Part shown: positions 19,301 to 31,183 of the stretch, piece by piece
How the letters are laid out: the number at the start of each line of letters is the position of its first letter
Position numbering within the stretch: the stretch's first letter is position 1
NCBI GenBank assembly: GCA_902729315.2
Contig: LR746264.1
Location: 4,675,878-4,739,877, forward strand
Length of the DNA stretch: 64,000 bases
Source: Spirodela intermedia
Lineage: Eukaryota; Streptophyta; Magnoliopsida; Alismatales; Araceae
Direction of reading: 5' to 3'
Notes under the pieces: generated by a model
Databases searched by the model: none
Told to the model about the DNA's origin: nothing
What the model saw: only the letters and a program-made list of their open reading frames with translations
Program-made: the position numbers and the translations under genes

Positions 19301-22300
19301 TTGCAGACCAGCAAAGAAGAATAATTGGAATTTTGTGATGTTGAGATCTTAAAATGACTTTACAACTTGAAACTATAAAGTGTACTCCATTGAAAATCCA
19401 TCTCCATGTTTATCTGGTTGTGCCTATAAATTTGGGATGATATAAACTTGAATAAAACGATCTGTACTGAATTATCACGTACTGTCAACTGATAGCAATT
19501 AGTTCTAGTCCCTATCTTGATTTATTTATATTAAGGACTTGTTTAGCTCGTTTAGACATAGGCCAGAAGAATTGAATAAGCTTTGTTGTTGTACTGATGA
19601 TGTAAAAGACAGGAAGATTAATCATCATCCTAGAAAATTAATACTTTTCCCTGAACCTATACCATCCACTAGACCTTTTCTCATCTCTTTATTCGCTTAT
19701 TTTACGTTGCTGATCACGATTGTACTATCTCCCTCTAGCATTACCATTTTGGTAATCATTGCTGCCATACATACCCAAAGTAAGATGGTGCATGCTAATG
19801 TCTAGAATGGAAGGTGGAATATTGTGATAGTCTAAATTATGTGATAAATAGTCGTGTCAAGTATTTAAATACTTGAGAGTTAACACGACAAAGATTCTTG
19901 GTTGCTGCTAAAGCATGCTTTTCCTTGACTTCTTTAAGACAAATGCGTGTTTGAGACATTGCAAATTTTAACATAAAACGACAATTAAAAAATATTCGTA
20001 TTGTTTTTACTGAAAATTTATGAAATAATGGAAACAGTTCATGGTGTGAAGGCAGAGACTTGAGAAAGTGAGAATTTCAAGAAGAAGCCTAGTAAGATTA
20101 AGCAATTTGGTTCCCAGAGCCCTAGCCTCCAGAACCTGTCAACTTATTTGTGTCATTGAATCTTTGAAATTTAGTTTTACATTTACTGATTTCTTTTTGT
20201 TCTAGTCTATCAGAAAATTGTCGTGTCATTTATCATAGTTTTGGTATTCTTAATGCCCTTGTTTGGTTTCTAGAGAAATTCAATTTTCATCAAATAGTTG
20301 ACTGTTCGATTTCTAATGGTTTTTGATCCTTGTGCTATGCTAACTCAGAAGTTTGAAGCATATGATTCAAACGGCAATATTGTTGGTGGTGACAAAACAA
20401 AAGAGGTGTGTGAAATCTTTTTCAGAGTTCATTGTGAGCACAATTTTTTTCTTCCGAAGAAAATGGATTATAATTTGTGCATGTCTGAAAATGCAACCTG
20501 TTACGTGTCTTTAGATTTCCCCTGGTCCGGATGGAAAACTGATACCACCTTTGATTGAATTGTGCTGGTTGGTATCACTTCCAGTTGTAGAGTATATTCA
20601 AGTGTTGATACACATCAATAATTTCATGAGGAATTTGTTTGTCACGGAGTTTGCATAATTCACGAAATTTACACCTAGGTTCATTTGCATTTACAGAAAA
20701 AGAAAGTATTCACGATCGTATTTAGAAGAGTCAAATATGAATTGTAGATAAAAAATTGAAGGAAATGGAGTTGAGTCAGAATTATTTTTTCTTATCCATT
20801 TGAATAAGGATGAAATGTAGTGGAAGATGGTTCTCGCACACAAATCATTATTTCCATCTGTTTTTCCCCTTGTGGATCCAAGGAACCCCTCATGGATTGT
20901 GGGATACTCTTTTCCACGCCTTCTTGGATCCAGGGAACCTATTGGGGATTCAAGGGACTCTATTTTTATCCTTGTGGATTCAAGGAACACCACTTTCATT
21001 CCTTGTAGCTCTAAGAATTTTAGATTTCCTTCTTCGTGGATTTAAGGCTCAGTTTTCCTCCATAGCTTGTGGTACATTAAGTTGAATCAGGGCAATGTCT
21101 TGAATCCAAGGCTTGCCTTGGTAAAGATGTCTCACATTTGTTAAGGGCCAGCTTGCTGGCATCATAATTTGTGAACCAGAAGCTCTATGGAGAGCTAATT
21201 GTATGGCTTTCAAAACAGTGTCACTCAGAATTTATACAACTCACATCATAACCTGTGAGAGCGGCTGCTGAGGATTATCGCATTGGAGCCTAAGTGCAAC
21301 TTTGACATAGTGACAAGATGTTTGCTTGACGATCACAACACTCATCCACCACACGTGAGGAAATTTTTGTAGAGATTGGACGACCTTTTAGTATTTGAAG
21401 ATTCAAAGGAAAGTAGGCTAAGCTTTTTGCAGATAAGTTGAAGGGTGACAGATCAACATTATAAGAGCAGGTCATGGCAACCTGCGAAAGAGCCAGAAAG
21501 TGCCAGGATATACCCGGTTGAGAATAGAGAAATTTCTAAAGTCTAACTTGCTTTCTCAACTTAATTTATCCACCAACAGATGACACTTGTGGATTGGTTC
21601 TGATGAGGAATAACCTTTCAAGAAATGAGGAAGTCTCAAAAAGTGCTTCTCAAAAACTTGCTTTAGCCAATTTCGCTTGTATATTTCTCTTTCCTAAGGG
21701 ATATTTTCTTTTGGCTTTCGTTGTTAGCAAAGCCTATTAGTTAGGAGTCCTAAAGCTAATTTATCTAGTTAAGCTAGGACGAAATGTGGAGGGACATGGT
21801 TTTTCAACCTAAAAAATGTAGTGTAATCTCTTCTCTCTCCTTGTATATTCTGATAGAACCCTTTTCGATTTAAGGGCTCCCTCTTTGTTGATCATTCTTG
21901 ACTAAGGAGCCAAATTTTGTTCCTGGTACATTCATATTTCGATCTTTCACCTTGATCTCTGTTTTGCAAGAACGTTTCTCATTTTTTCTTATATTTAAGA
22001 CGAGTATCAACTTTACAAGTTATGGTTAATTGCTGATAATATCGTCAAGTATAAAAAAAATGCAGAGCAACTTCTTACAAAGGCTGGTTGAATGGTGTCA
22101 TTTAATAATGCAGGAACGCTTTGAATAAAAAGGTAGAATCCGGACAACTAGGAACGCTTCAACCATTCATATAGTTCGGCCTGTTTGAACAGCCCCCTAG
22201 TTCCTGTAAATTTTGGAAGGATCTGGAGAAAAACGGCAATGACGAAACTTGGTAAGGGGAGTCATCTTCGCACTACTAGTGACAATGACTGTGAGCTTAA

Positions 22301-23758
22301 CTGTAACAAGAATTGATCATTCGGTTTTGGACAATTTGCAGTGTCTTGATTGCTTTGTTGACTCCATATGATATTTCATCCAGAGGGATAAGAACAAGGT
22401 TATGGATTTGTAAAGTTGTGTGACCATGTTGACTCCACGATCATGCTTGAGCTGCTGTCATCGTCCATATGAGTTGTCCCTTTGATCTGTTCTCACCTAG
22501 ATTAGTTAGGGGATTGAAGAACCTAGGAAGGGTTTTTTCATTTACCAAAATGATGAAAAAATGTTAGATCTATGAAAAGTTTCAGCGACATAGGCATCAC
22601 GCTATGTGGTTCTGTTGATGCCATCATTGATATGCTCCTTATTTCCACAATGTGATGTCGGCAAAAATAATAGAAAAATTCAAGGGTTTGGCTTAAGCTT
22701 TTAAACCAGCTGCATGCGTGGTCAACCTCTGCGAGATAACTTTCTATTAGCCGAATATTTGGCAACATTCAGTGGTTTATGGCTTGTCCATGAAGAGCAG
22801 TAGAGGGGACATGTTCTCAGTGGGTTTGTCTTTTTTTCATAATGCTTCAAGGTTGTTTCTTTATTTCGCTCTAGGTAAATTGAGTCACTTGAGCTCCAAA
22901 TATTTGGCATATAAGTTTTAATGACCTGACTGAAGCATGAGGTGAATAGTGGATGCATATTCCATCTACTATGAGAAATTAATTGCTTTCAGTTTCATCT
23001 CTTGGTTCCTGAAACCGTCATAGACATCTATTATTCCATTATTTTGCTGCTCCAAACTTCTTTTTTCCTCTTTTTTCAATCTCTCGTGGTCCAAATTCCA
23101 TTCGTTTGTACATGAAATGAAATCTCATGTTGGATTGGATACTTTTTTTCATTTGATGGCGTGGACTGGCTAGGATCAAAATTTTCAAGCTGTACAAACA
23201 ATAAAGCTAGGAAGGCATGGCATGCTTTTATTCCTGAAATGTTCCATGCAGGGGGATGGTGTGGGGGGGGGAATGTAGGATTGGCATACCACACCATCTG
23301 TGGCTAACCAAATCTGTACAAGCCTCCCCAAAAATTTCCACCGCCCTGTTCCTTGTTGCCCTGATGTCTTGTCCAGTCATTCACCATAACTACTGTAAGA
23401 ATACTGTTATTTACAATATGCAACGAATAAAATTATATAAACATTGCAGTATGGTTTGACAAACCTTGATGAGTTATGGCTTTACTTGCTGGTAATGCTG
23501 CATTTTTTTTCCATAAAAGGCATATTTTCAGTCATTTTTCTATGCAAAACTTCTGCAAGTGTCTGGGATGTTGCATATTGTTTCGTTCCGCCCAGTGAAT
23601 ATCAAATAGAACGTTGTCCATCACTTTAGGATATTGCCTATTTGACTGAGATATCTCCTCTTCACACACAGGTTCTTGTGCGTGACATCTGGGTTTTGGA
23701 GAGGTCTCTTTTCCACCCTGGATCATATTGGCGACTCTGTTCAAGGATATCGTTGTAG
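10396..23758 (+). CDS. MRPL45: Tim44-like / mitochondrial ribosomal protein L45-type protein, 12 exons
   Basis: Exons placed at 10396-10481, 10641-10681, 10779-10918, 11029-11109, 11437-11519, 13221-13272, 15103-15195, 18411-18479, 18653-18754, 18933-19001, 20349-20405 and 23672-23758; all joins keep phase and total 960 nt (319 aa). The N terminus is arginine-rich and almost free of acidic residues (MALMQCQRLVPRLLYRGLR), as in a mitochondrial presequence. The middle holds VTMLSPGFVYEPYKPREP and a basic linker (ARLRKKTGYSRKEF). The C-terminal third reads like the Tim44/L45 fold: LRKLVTENM, WELVEPAVRIRTLRARM, KFEAYDSNGNIVGGD and a closing VRDIWVLERSLFHPGSYWRL. Family knowledge: such proteins are membrane-facing mitoribosome or import-related subunits. 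Whether the plant protein is a true ribosomal subunit is inference. Exons 1-3 are the least certain, because they rest on phase and splice sites rather than on family similarity. Introns are long (3.2 kb each for introns 7 and 11). Confidence 0.85.
15196..18410 (+). other. Intron 7 of the mL45-type gene, no recognised insert
   Basis: A 3.2 kb AT-rich intron between the exons ending KLYKE and starting INIQLASGD. Translations in all frames are short and broken, and I recognise no transposon domain or RNA gene. Confidence 0.6.
20866..21115. repeat. Degenerate short tandem repeats around a TGGATTCAAGGAAC-like core
   Basis: Inside intron 11 (20406-23671) of the mL45-type gene. The core TTGTGGATCCAAGGAAC recurs with changes at about 20870, 20925, 20950, 20980 and 21035, with irregular spacing of roughly 25-55 bp. 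A related CTTGTGGATTCAAGGA occurs at about 52115 in another intron. It may be the untranslated leader or LTR part of a retroelement; the downstream 21700-22000 stretch also looks LTR-like, but no coding domain was found. Confidence 0.5.
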
Positions 23759-24503
23759 CCTCTGCCTGTGCGAGCTCTTCTTTCTCAAATAGGCAAAGTG
23801 TAGGCTTTTTTGTTCCCTTTTCTCTCTCTATTTCATCCGAGTTGAACACAGAATAGAATAACGAAGTGTAACTTCACAATGGTCTTCAGTCACTGGGGAG
23901 AAGGAGCTGGTGATCTATCGGCTCAATATTTCCATGTTAGGAATGCTCTTCCCAGATGTTTTTTCTTAGTCAACCCCCTTCCTTTAATCTTCTCTTCATT
24001 GGAAGTTCCTGGCAGATCTCTCACTCGTCTATGCTACATCTCCTGTGCACCTCTGCACCAGCGCCGACAGTCCAAACTCTCGTAAGGTATGAGCAGCCAC
24101 TGTGTAGCCCGGTTTCACTAACTGTATGACTTTCCTTTTGAAGTTCCGTTGACCTTGAGCATGGTTTCACTAACTGTATGACTTTCTCTTGCAAGTTCGG
24201 TAGCAGCTACATGCCCCATGCAGATTATGAACGTCTATTTTGAATTAATACTCTTTTAAGTAATGCCTATAATTGGCATTTTTGTCAGATAAGCACAGAT
24301 CACGTTGACGAGCTGAGATGTAAAGTTGTTTTGTCTCGCATGAAAATATCTGCCTAGTTTGTGAAAATAATGGTTCTATCAATGTATAATATTGTAATGA
24401 CGGAACTCGCGTAAATTAACATATAAAAATAGATAAATTTCTACAGTGAATATCGGTTTAAATATTTAAAGAGAAAAGAGTAGGGACTATCCTCCGATAA
24501 ATA

Positions 24504-24733
24504 ACGTGGCTATGGCTTGATTGCCAACGTGGCAGTCCTACTCTTCTCTTTATACAGATATTCAGAGTCACATGGCTACGACGGTCACTGGGCGGGTTAC
24601 TATGCCCTGATATGCGACGTGGCTATCGTTCCATTGCCCACGTGGCAGTCCCTTCCTTTCTGTTTAATTATTTAAACTGATATTCAGAGTCAGAGAGTGG
24701 GCTAGACGCTCACTAGCCGGCCCATTATGCTCT
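24504..24733 (+). promoter_or_regulatory. Tandemly duplicated promoter segment with ACGTGG/G-box motifs
   Basis: Two diverged copies with a period of about 113 bp begin at 24504 and 24617, roughly 300-520 bp before the WBP11-type start codon. Shared blocks in the same order are ACGTGGCTAT, ATTGCC(A/C)ACGTGGCAGTCC and GATATTCAGAGTCA. Copy 2 has a full palindromic CACGTG at 24639-24644 and copy 1 has AACGTGG there. In plants, ACGTGGC is the core recognised by bZIP (ABRE/G-box) and bHLH factors. The arrangement is seen directly; the regulatory role is inferred. Confidence 0.65.
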
Positions 24734-25024
24734 TTCCCGTTTCGGCCTGGTAACATGATATACGACGGCAGGACGTCCGAGAACGGCATAGAAAAGCGGT
24801 CATATTTTATCGGGAGGAAGGAGGAGGCAACGGTCTGATACCGGTTCGGACCGGTTCGGTGAGTACCGATGGACCTTGGACTTCTCTAAAAAGGAAACGG
24901 AGGGAATAGCCTCCTCTCCCTAGGGATTACAGTCTCTGCGGAAGGAGGCGATCGAGCAGGTCGATTCCTGCTCCCCCGGACAATCACAGAGTCGGCGTTG
25001 CGGGTGCTTCGTTTGGAATCGAAG

Positions 25025-28000
25025 ATGAAGACCACCAAAGGAGGGAAGGTGATGAACCCCACCGACGCCTACCGGAAGGAGCTCCGCAAGAAGGAGCTCA
25101 AGAGGGTACGCTCCTCTTGCTCGCTTACTCTTTTATTTGTGCGTATATTTGTTTTACTTTGGACGCTGGGACGATCCCGGGCATGTGGCTCTTTGATTTT
25201 GCGTTACCGCGTGGTATTTGGGCCGACAGTATTCATATTTTAGTTTTATTTTTTCTAAAAGATACTTGGATAGTTCTGGTGTTTCAGTCGACCAGAGATA
25301 TCACCTCAGCTAATTTGGGAATCGAGATTTTAGTTCAATGCGGCGAGTCTGAGAGCCATACATGGATTATTTCCTTTTATTGGGTCGAATTTGAAGCAAT
25401 GCATGCATGACAAGATATATACCATCGAGGATTCTGACACCGATAAAGGATTAGGTCATAGATCAATACAAAAAGAGTTTACTGCTCAAGATTAAAATGC
25501 ATTGAACCTAGGAGGTGGTAGGTCAGTGGTCATACTATCAATCTATCATTGACGCGCATGCTTGCACTGTCTTATTGTGCCATACAATTAATATGTTTTC
25601 CGTCACGCCTCCTGTCACCACGATTGATGAGTAATCATCAAAGGCGTTTGGGTTTTTATTGGCCAAAAGATGCATAGCTTTATCAAAACTGAAACCTAGA
25701 CCTATCGTGTAGTATAATCCTAGTTTTAGTCCCGATTGGCTATGTTGGACCCTTCTTTAGGTCGGTGTTTTGTTTGGCCTTTTAACATTTTTATTTGATC
25801 CATTGGATAACAGAACATTCGTTCAGGTCCAAATTAGACCGTCGTTCATTTCATCTGGTATCAAGTCAATTCGAGTTTTCATGATGTTGAATGATTTTAA
25901 CAAGCTTCAAACTAGGACAATGTATTGAGTCCTGGATTTTCCCCGCTTCGAATTGTTTTGAGTTGCACGGTTATTGCTAAACTTGGTGTTGGGTGGAGAT
26001 CTTATTGAACCTTTGGTTCGTATTTATGAAAAGAATATTTTAAAGTATTATCCGATTAATGGAGCCCAAATGTCAGTCATGCAAGACAGGACTCCCCCAC
26101 TACCCCCCTCCCCAAAAAAAAACAGAATCACATGCTTTCTTGCATTGCTATTAGACATCTTTTTGCTGGATATATTTTAAATATGCAGTTATCCCTTTCT
26201 TGATTTTGTGGGCACCATTCATTCTATGAAAACTATAAAAGTAGAATGTTTGCCAACATATTGATGACGACAGTAGGTGATTACAAATGCCTTTATTTTG
26301 AAGATTAAAAGAACCATAGAAGCTGTATAAATTTTCTTATTCAATATGCACGCGTGGTGACACTTTCACTTACTTATTTATTCAGTCTCTTCATATCTCA
26401 CTTTATCATATTTGCATTGTCCAACATGTGCCCATGTCGATTCAATGTTTGCACTTCTTCTAATGATCTAAGAAGTTTTTTATCAAGAATTTTTATACCG
26501 GTCATTTTTAAGATTCTATTTGCGAGTATCAGACCTGATTTGCATGTCATTCGTAGATACTTACTGGTATCGTACTGAAATATTTCTTTTCATCTTTCCT
26601 CTGTGTTGTTGACAGAACAAAAAAGAAAGGAAGAAGGTCCGGGAGGTTGGCATTCTAAAGAAGGATCCTGAGGCCATCAAGGACCAGATTCAAAAATTGG
26701 AAATGATGAGTAAGTGAGATGTGAGAAATGTGAGAAAATTGGAAAATTGATCCCCTTAGCTCATGCTATATAGTCCCTTCCCTATGAAACCTGAGAAATC
26801 ATATGTTGTATTATTAGGTCTTCTTTGAAATACCATTAGCTTGGAATCCTTGCTAACTAAGAGGCAAGCATCCCCTTAACCCATGCTCTGGAGTCCCCTC
26901 CGTATAATAATCATTTTATGACCAAAGACTGATAGCGATACATACATTTTATCATGAAAATCATCATTCCTGTATCTGCATTAATATATTTATGATTTCT
27001 TTAGTGGTTTGATAGTATAGTAGAGGTCATTTATATAATATCTCAATTTGATATGTCGTTCAAGCCACCTTTTGAGAAATGCTTATAGCTTTTAACGCAT
27101 ACTATCCTGTGAGCTCTGTAAGCTGTTCAAACTCTGAAACCGTTGAGTATCCTACACCAAGGTGGTGTAGGGCACACAAGAAACTCAAGCACCCGAAGAC
27201 AGTAGAATCAGCTCCTTCCTCATTCCTAGTGAATCTACGTTTCTTCATGTCCAAATATCCCAGAGTATTGCACGAGAAGGATAAGCTACCTCATCCTAAC
27301 GCTATGATCCCCATTCTGTCATATATCCCAGTTCAGTTTGTTATCTTAAAATGGGTGTGTTGTAACAGAAGTCAGGGGAGAACGGAAAACACTTTGAATC
27401 CACGAGGGAGACTGGGACAAATATAGTGGCGAAATTTTCTATCTGCTACACAGCATATCTCTTTGAACCGGCAGACGGGTTGATTTAGTTCCTAATAGGT
27501 AGGATCTGATCAGGAATCTACCAGAAGATGTCAGTTCTGAAAAAAAGAAAGAAACAGTTACTAGACCTAACAAATGGCAATGCGTTTTGGACCTAGATAA
27601 AGAGTATTTGGGTATTCCATGCTTTACCCTTTTAGGCCTTCATTACTTCTTGTAACTTTGTTCTGCATCGAGGTGAGAATGGATGTCATCAGAGGATCAT
27701 TGTTAATGCCGCTGTCTGGACAATTACACTATTTGGATAAGTATACACAAACGAGAATTTTTTGGTGATAATCTCTTTTTCTCACGTTTTGTTTTTTTTT
27801 TTATGTGGCTCCTTTGTTGTGCATTTGTGAAGCAGGCCTCTGGCATCTGAAATGGCCTTTAACTATTATATGTACCTATTGGTTTTTCTTATATGAGAAT
27901 TTCGTCAAGCAATCTTGGTAGTCATGAGATAGCTAACATGGCATTTACTGCTGCAGAGGCAGATGGTGCTCTGGATAAAGCAAGAAAACATAAGAAAAGA

Positions 28001-30873
28001 CAGCTTGAGGACACTTTAAATTTAGTTATGAAGAAGAGGAAGGTACTTGTATTTTCCAAACATATGACTCATGATATTAGCTATTGGTGACCCAGCGATC
28101 CATTTTTCAAAAGAGCCTCCGTGTTTCTTCTCTGATGGTTTGTGATAACCTTATTAAGTGATTACCTATTTATTTATGTATTGGATATTTCTGATGTGCT
28201 TTCTTTAATGTTGAAAGATATTGTACTTTGATTGTGTAAATCAAGACTGGATTGGATTACGTATCATCATGTATAAAATTTGGCTACTGTGATCTTGACG
28301 TGATTGTAAAATAAATGGAGAGAATTAACTATGTTTCTGACGTGCCCCCTTGGGTTGTCATGTGATAGAGAGATGCCTGACAAAAGGTTTGGGTAGGAAT
28401 TCTGCCCTAATTCCTTTTGTTCTATTATATATAAATATAACACTTGTTTACATAAGTCAACTTACGAGACAGGGTTTCTTTTAGATTATGCACATGTTAT
28501 TATCCTAAGTGAGTAATGGAGCTTCTGTTTTAAGACTCACATGAATAAATGATTTCAGACTCTACTATGTACTTTAGTATGTGTAACTTGTAATATGTCT
28601 GGTTCTGACGAACAATGCCAGTGGTATTAAACATGATACCTGTAGCTTTGGTTTTTTTAAACGTGAATAGAACCACATAATCATTAAATAACACCAAGAA
28701 ACAGCGGATGCGACTCACTGTTTTATGAGCCCTCAAAAATTTGGTAGATGAGCTGTGTACGGCATTGAGATGGTGGGCACTTGCGTGCAACCTCAAATAC
28801 CTAAAATAACATATTCATATCATGCTCTCTCATCATATAGAGTCTTGCCTACACTTCTAAATTTGCTGTTGGACAGGAATATGAAGAGAAGGCACGGGAG
28901 AAGGGCGAAACATCTGTGATGTTCAGGTAATGTTGCTCGATGAGCCGCATGTTACTTTCATATCATGGGAAATGGATTTTATTCTTCTCTCATTGGGCCA
29001 CGTCATGCTCACTTTCCAGCCACCTGGGTCCCCCACGTAGACTAACAACAGCAGAAGAGGAGGAGAAGGTCAAACATCCCCAGCCAGAGGTACTTTGAAT
29101 ATGAAGCCATGAGAGAAATCCCAGAGATGGGACTTGTCCTGGACACCTGGTGACACATAGCTTTGAATGTTTTATTGAATTCAGGACTCTGTTTACTACC
29201 ATCCCACGCTAAACCCCACGGGAGCCCCACCTCCTGGAAAACCACCAATGTACAAATCTTCATTAGGTAGGAACATGAATTCTTTCATCCAACTTTGTTG
29301 ATATTTCTACTTCTGTAATTTATTCATAGTATTTGTATGTTCGGTGTGGATTCTGCCCATCAGGACCTGAGATTCCCTCGTCTTCAAGTGCTGCGGCGTC
29401 AACTTCAAATCCAGAATCAGAAGAAATGCCTCTAGCTGCTCCTCCTCCGCCTCCACCACCACCACCACTGCCGGATTCTGGCCTTACATCTGCTGATGAT
29501 TCTGATTTTCCTCTGTCTATGCCTCCACCTCCACCTCCACCTCCCCCAACTCAACCAAAACTCTCCCGCGATTCGAGCTTGTCATTACCTCCACATCTGA
29601 TACCTCCACCACCTCCGGGCCCGCCACCAAAAGAAAGTCTTGGGATTCGCCCAATGATGCCTCCGCTTCCTCCACCACCTGTTCAACCACCTACACAGTC
29701 TGCACAAGATGAAGAGGATGAAGAAGACGCTGAAAGTAAAAATCTAGGAGGATCTGGTGAGGTAAGTTCCTTTCTATGGACTTCTCGTCACCTACTGTCT
29801 TTGCATCTTTTCTGAATATTTTTGGTATGCGCAATTATTTGCAATAATCTGCTCTAAAACCTCATCTATATCTTTGGTATATTTCTCATTAAATTTATTA
29901 AAACTTGACCCAAAAAATGATATTTCTCATTAAATTTCTCATCTATATACTTTAGCTCCTGAGATTGTCCAATCAGCGCAGACATCATAAATTTCTCTAT
30001 TTATTTATTTTTATTATTATTTTGCAGGTTGTAAAGATACCTCCTCCGCCTCCACCTCCTGGATTGCCACCTAAGCAGACAAGCCATCAGTCCATGACTA
30101 TGAACCCTGAATCCATTGCCGGAGCCATTTTGGACACAAACAATCTCCCCAAGATGGTTCTGCCACCACCGCCGAGGCAGCCTCCGCCAGGTCCCATTAG
30201 GTTTCCCTTGCAGCCGGATGTGCTACCACCCGGCGTTTCTCATATTCCCTCTGCAGCACCGCTCTTGGATATGAGCAGGCCACCTCTGCCACCTCTCCAT
30301 GGACACCCGGGTCAACCTTTTCCCCCTGGAATCATGACCCCGCTGTTACCAAGGCCACCTTTCCCCGCAGGGCATGGCCTTCCCCCCATGTTCAGGCCAC
30401 CAGTTCCCCCCGGCCATCCTTTCCCTCAAGAAGATGAGATGTTCTTGAAGCCACAGAAGCCCTCTTATGTCAAGTCAGCCGCCTCAACTGTTGTCAAAAG
30501 ACCTCTGGCTCAGCACAATTCAGAGCTCACCTCCATGGTTAGTGCTGACTAAATAAAGGACAATCTGGCTTTGCGCAGGAACCAAATCCATGCTTTATTC
30601 TACTGATCAATCTGTAACCTTCTTCTCGATGAAAACATGATGGATCAGGTTCCTGCTTCTGTTCGTGTGAGAAGAGAGACTGCGACGGCGCCGAGGGCAA
30701 AGCCGAAGGCGCAACTGCTGGTACCCGGTGCAGGCCCGTCCAGGCAATCCGCCCCAGCTGCTGCGGTGAAATCAGAATCCGCATCAGCTGCACCTCCCAA
30801 GATGCCGAGCATGGACGACTCCTACATGGCCTTCTTGGAGGATATGAAGGCGCTCGGCGCACTGGACGGCTAG
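25025..30873 (+). CDS. WBP11: WBP11-type proline-rich splicing-associated protein, 9 exons
   Basis: Exons at 25025-25105, 26616-26709, 27957-28042, 28877-28926, 29020-29089, 29185-29266, 29364-29761, 30028-30537 and 30649-30873 join in phase to 1596 nt (531 aa). Residues 1-90 are the lysine-rich Wbp11 N-terminal domain: [20 protein letters not shown], then [17 protein letters not shown] and [18 protein letters not shown] conserved patch [20 protein letters not shown] follows (about 128-147). Residues 155-457 are dominated by polyproline runs split by an acidic stretch ([11 protein letters not shown]), the type that binds WW and SH3 domains. The C-terminal [19 protein letters not shown] is the family's conserved tail. 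Family knowledge: WBP11 is a nuclear protein bound to spliceosomal WW-domain proteins and PP1. Introns 2 and 3 are long; intron 8 is only 111 nt. Confidence 0.93.
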
Positions 30874-30890
30874 AGAGAGAGAGAGAGAGA
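30872..30890. repeat. GA microsatellite at the WBP11-type stop codon
   Basis: The TAG stop runs directly into about nine GA units, so the 3' leader of the untranslated region begins with a length-variable tract. Confidence 0.8.
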
Positions 30891-31183
30891 CAGACAGGGA
30901 ACGAGGCGCTCAGTCTTGCTCAACTTGTGGTGACCTTCTTGGATCACCTATTTACTGCAGCTCTTCTGGAATATGAGCAGGATTAGTTGCAACATTCAAA
31001 TTTGCCCCTCTTTTCACTGCCACCCGTTGATGATTTCAATGCCCATTCTCGCTCCTTTTCGCTCGCAGGAATAAAGAGGAAAACTCTTATCAAGAGATTG
31101 TAGCCCTCGTTCCAGATGACCCTCTAAGAAAATTTATCCAAGCATTCCTCTCCCTGTTCATCTGCTTTCGGAGCTCGCCAAAG

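Noticed and set aside
27079-27426. 115-codon open frame in WBP11-type intron 2
   Set aside because: No family similarity. It lies between well-placed exons and its codon use is intron-like.
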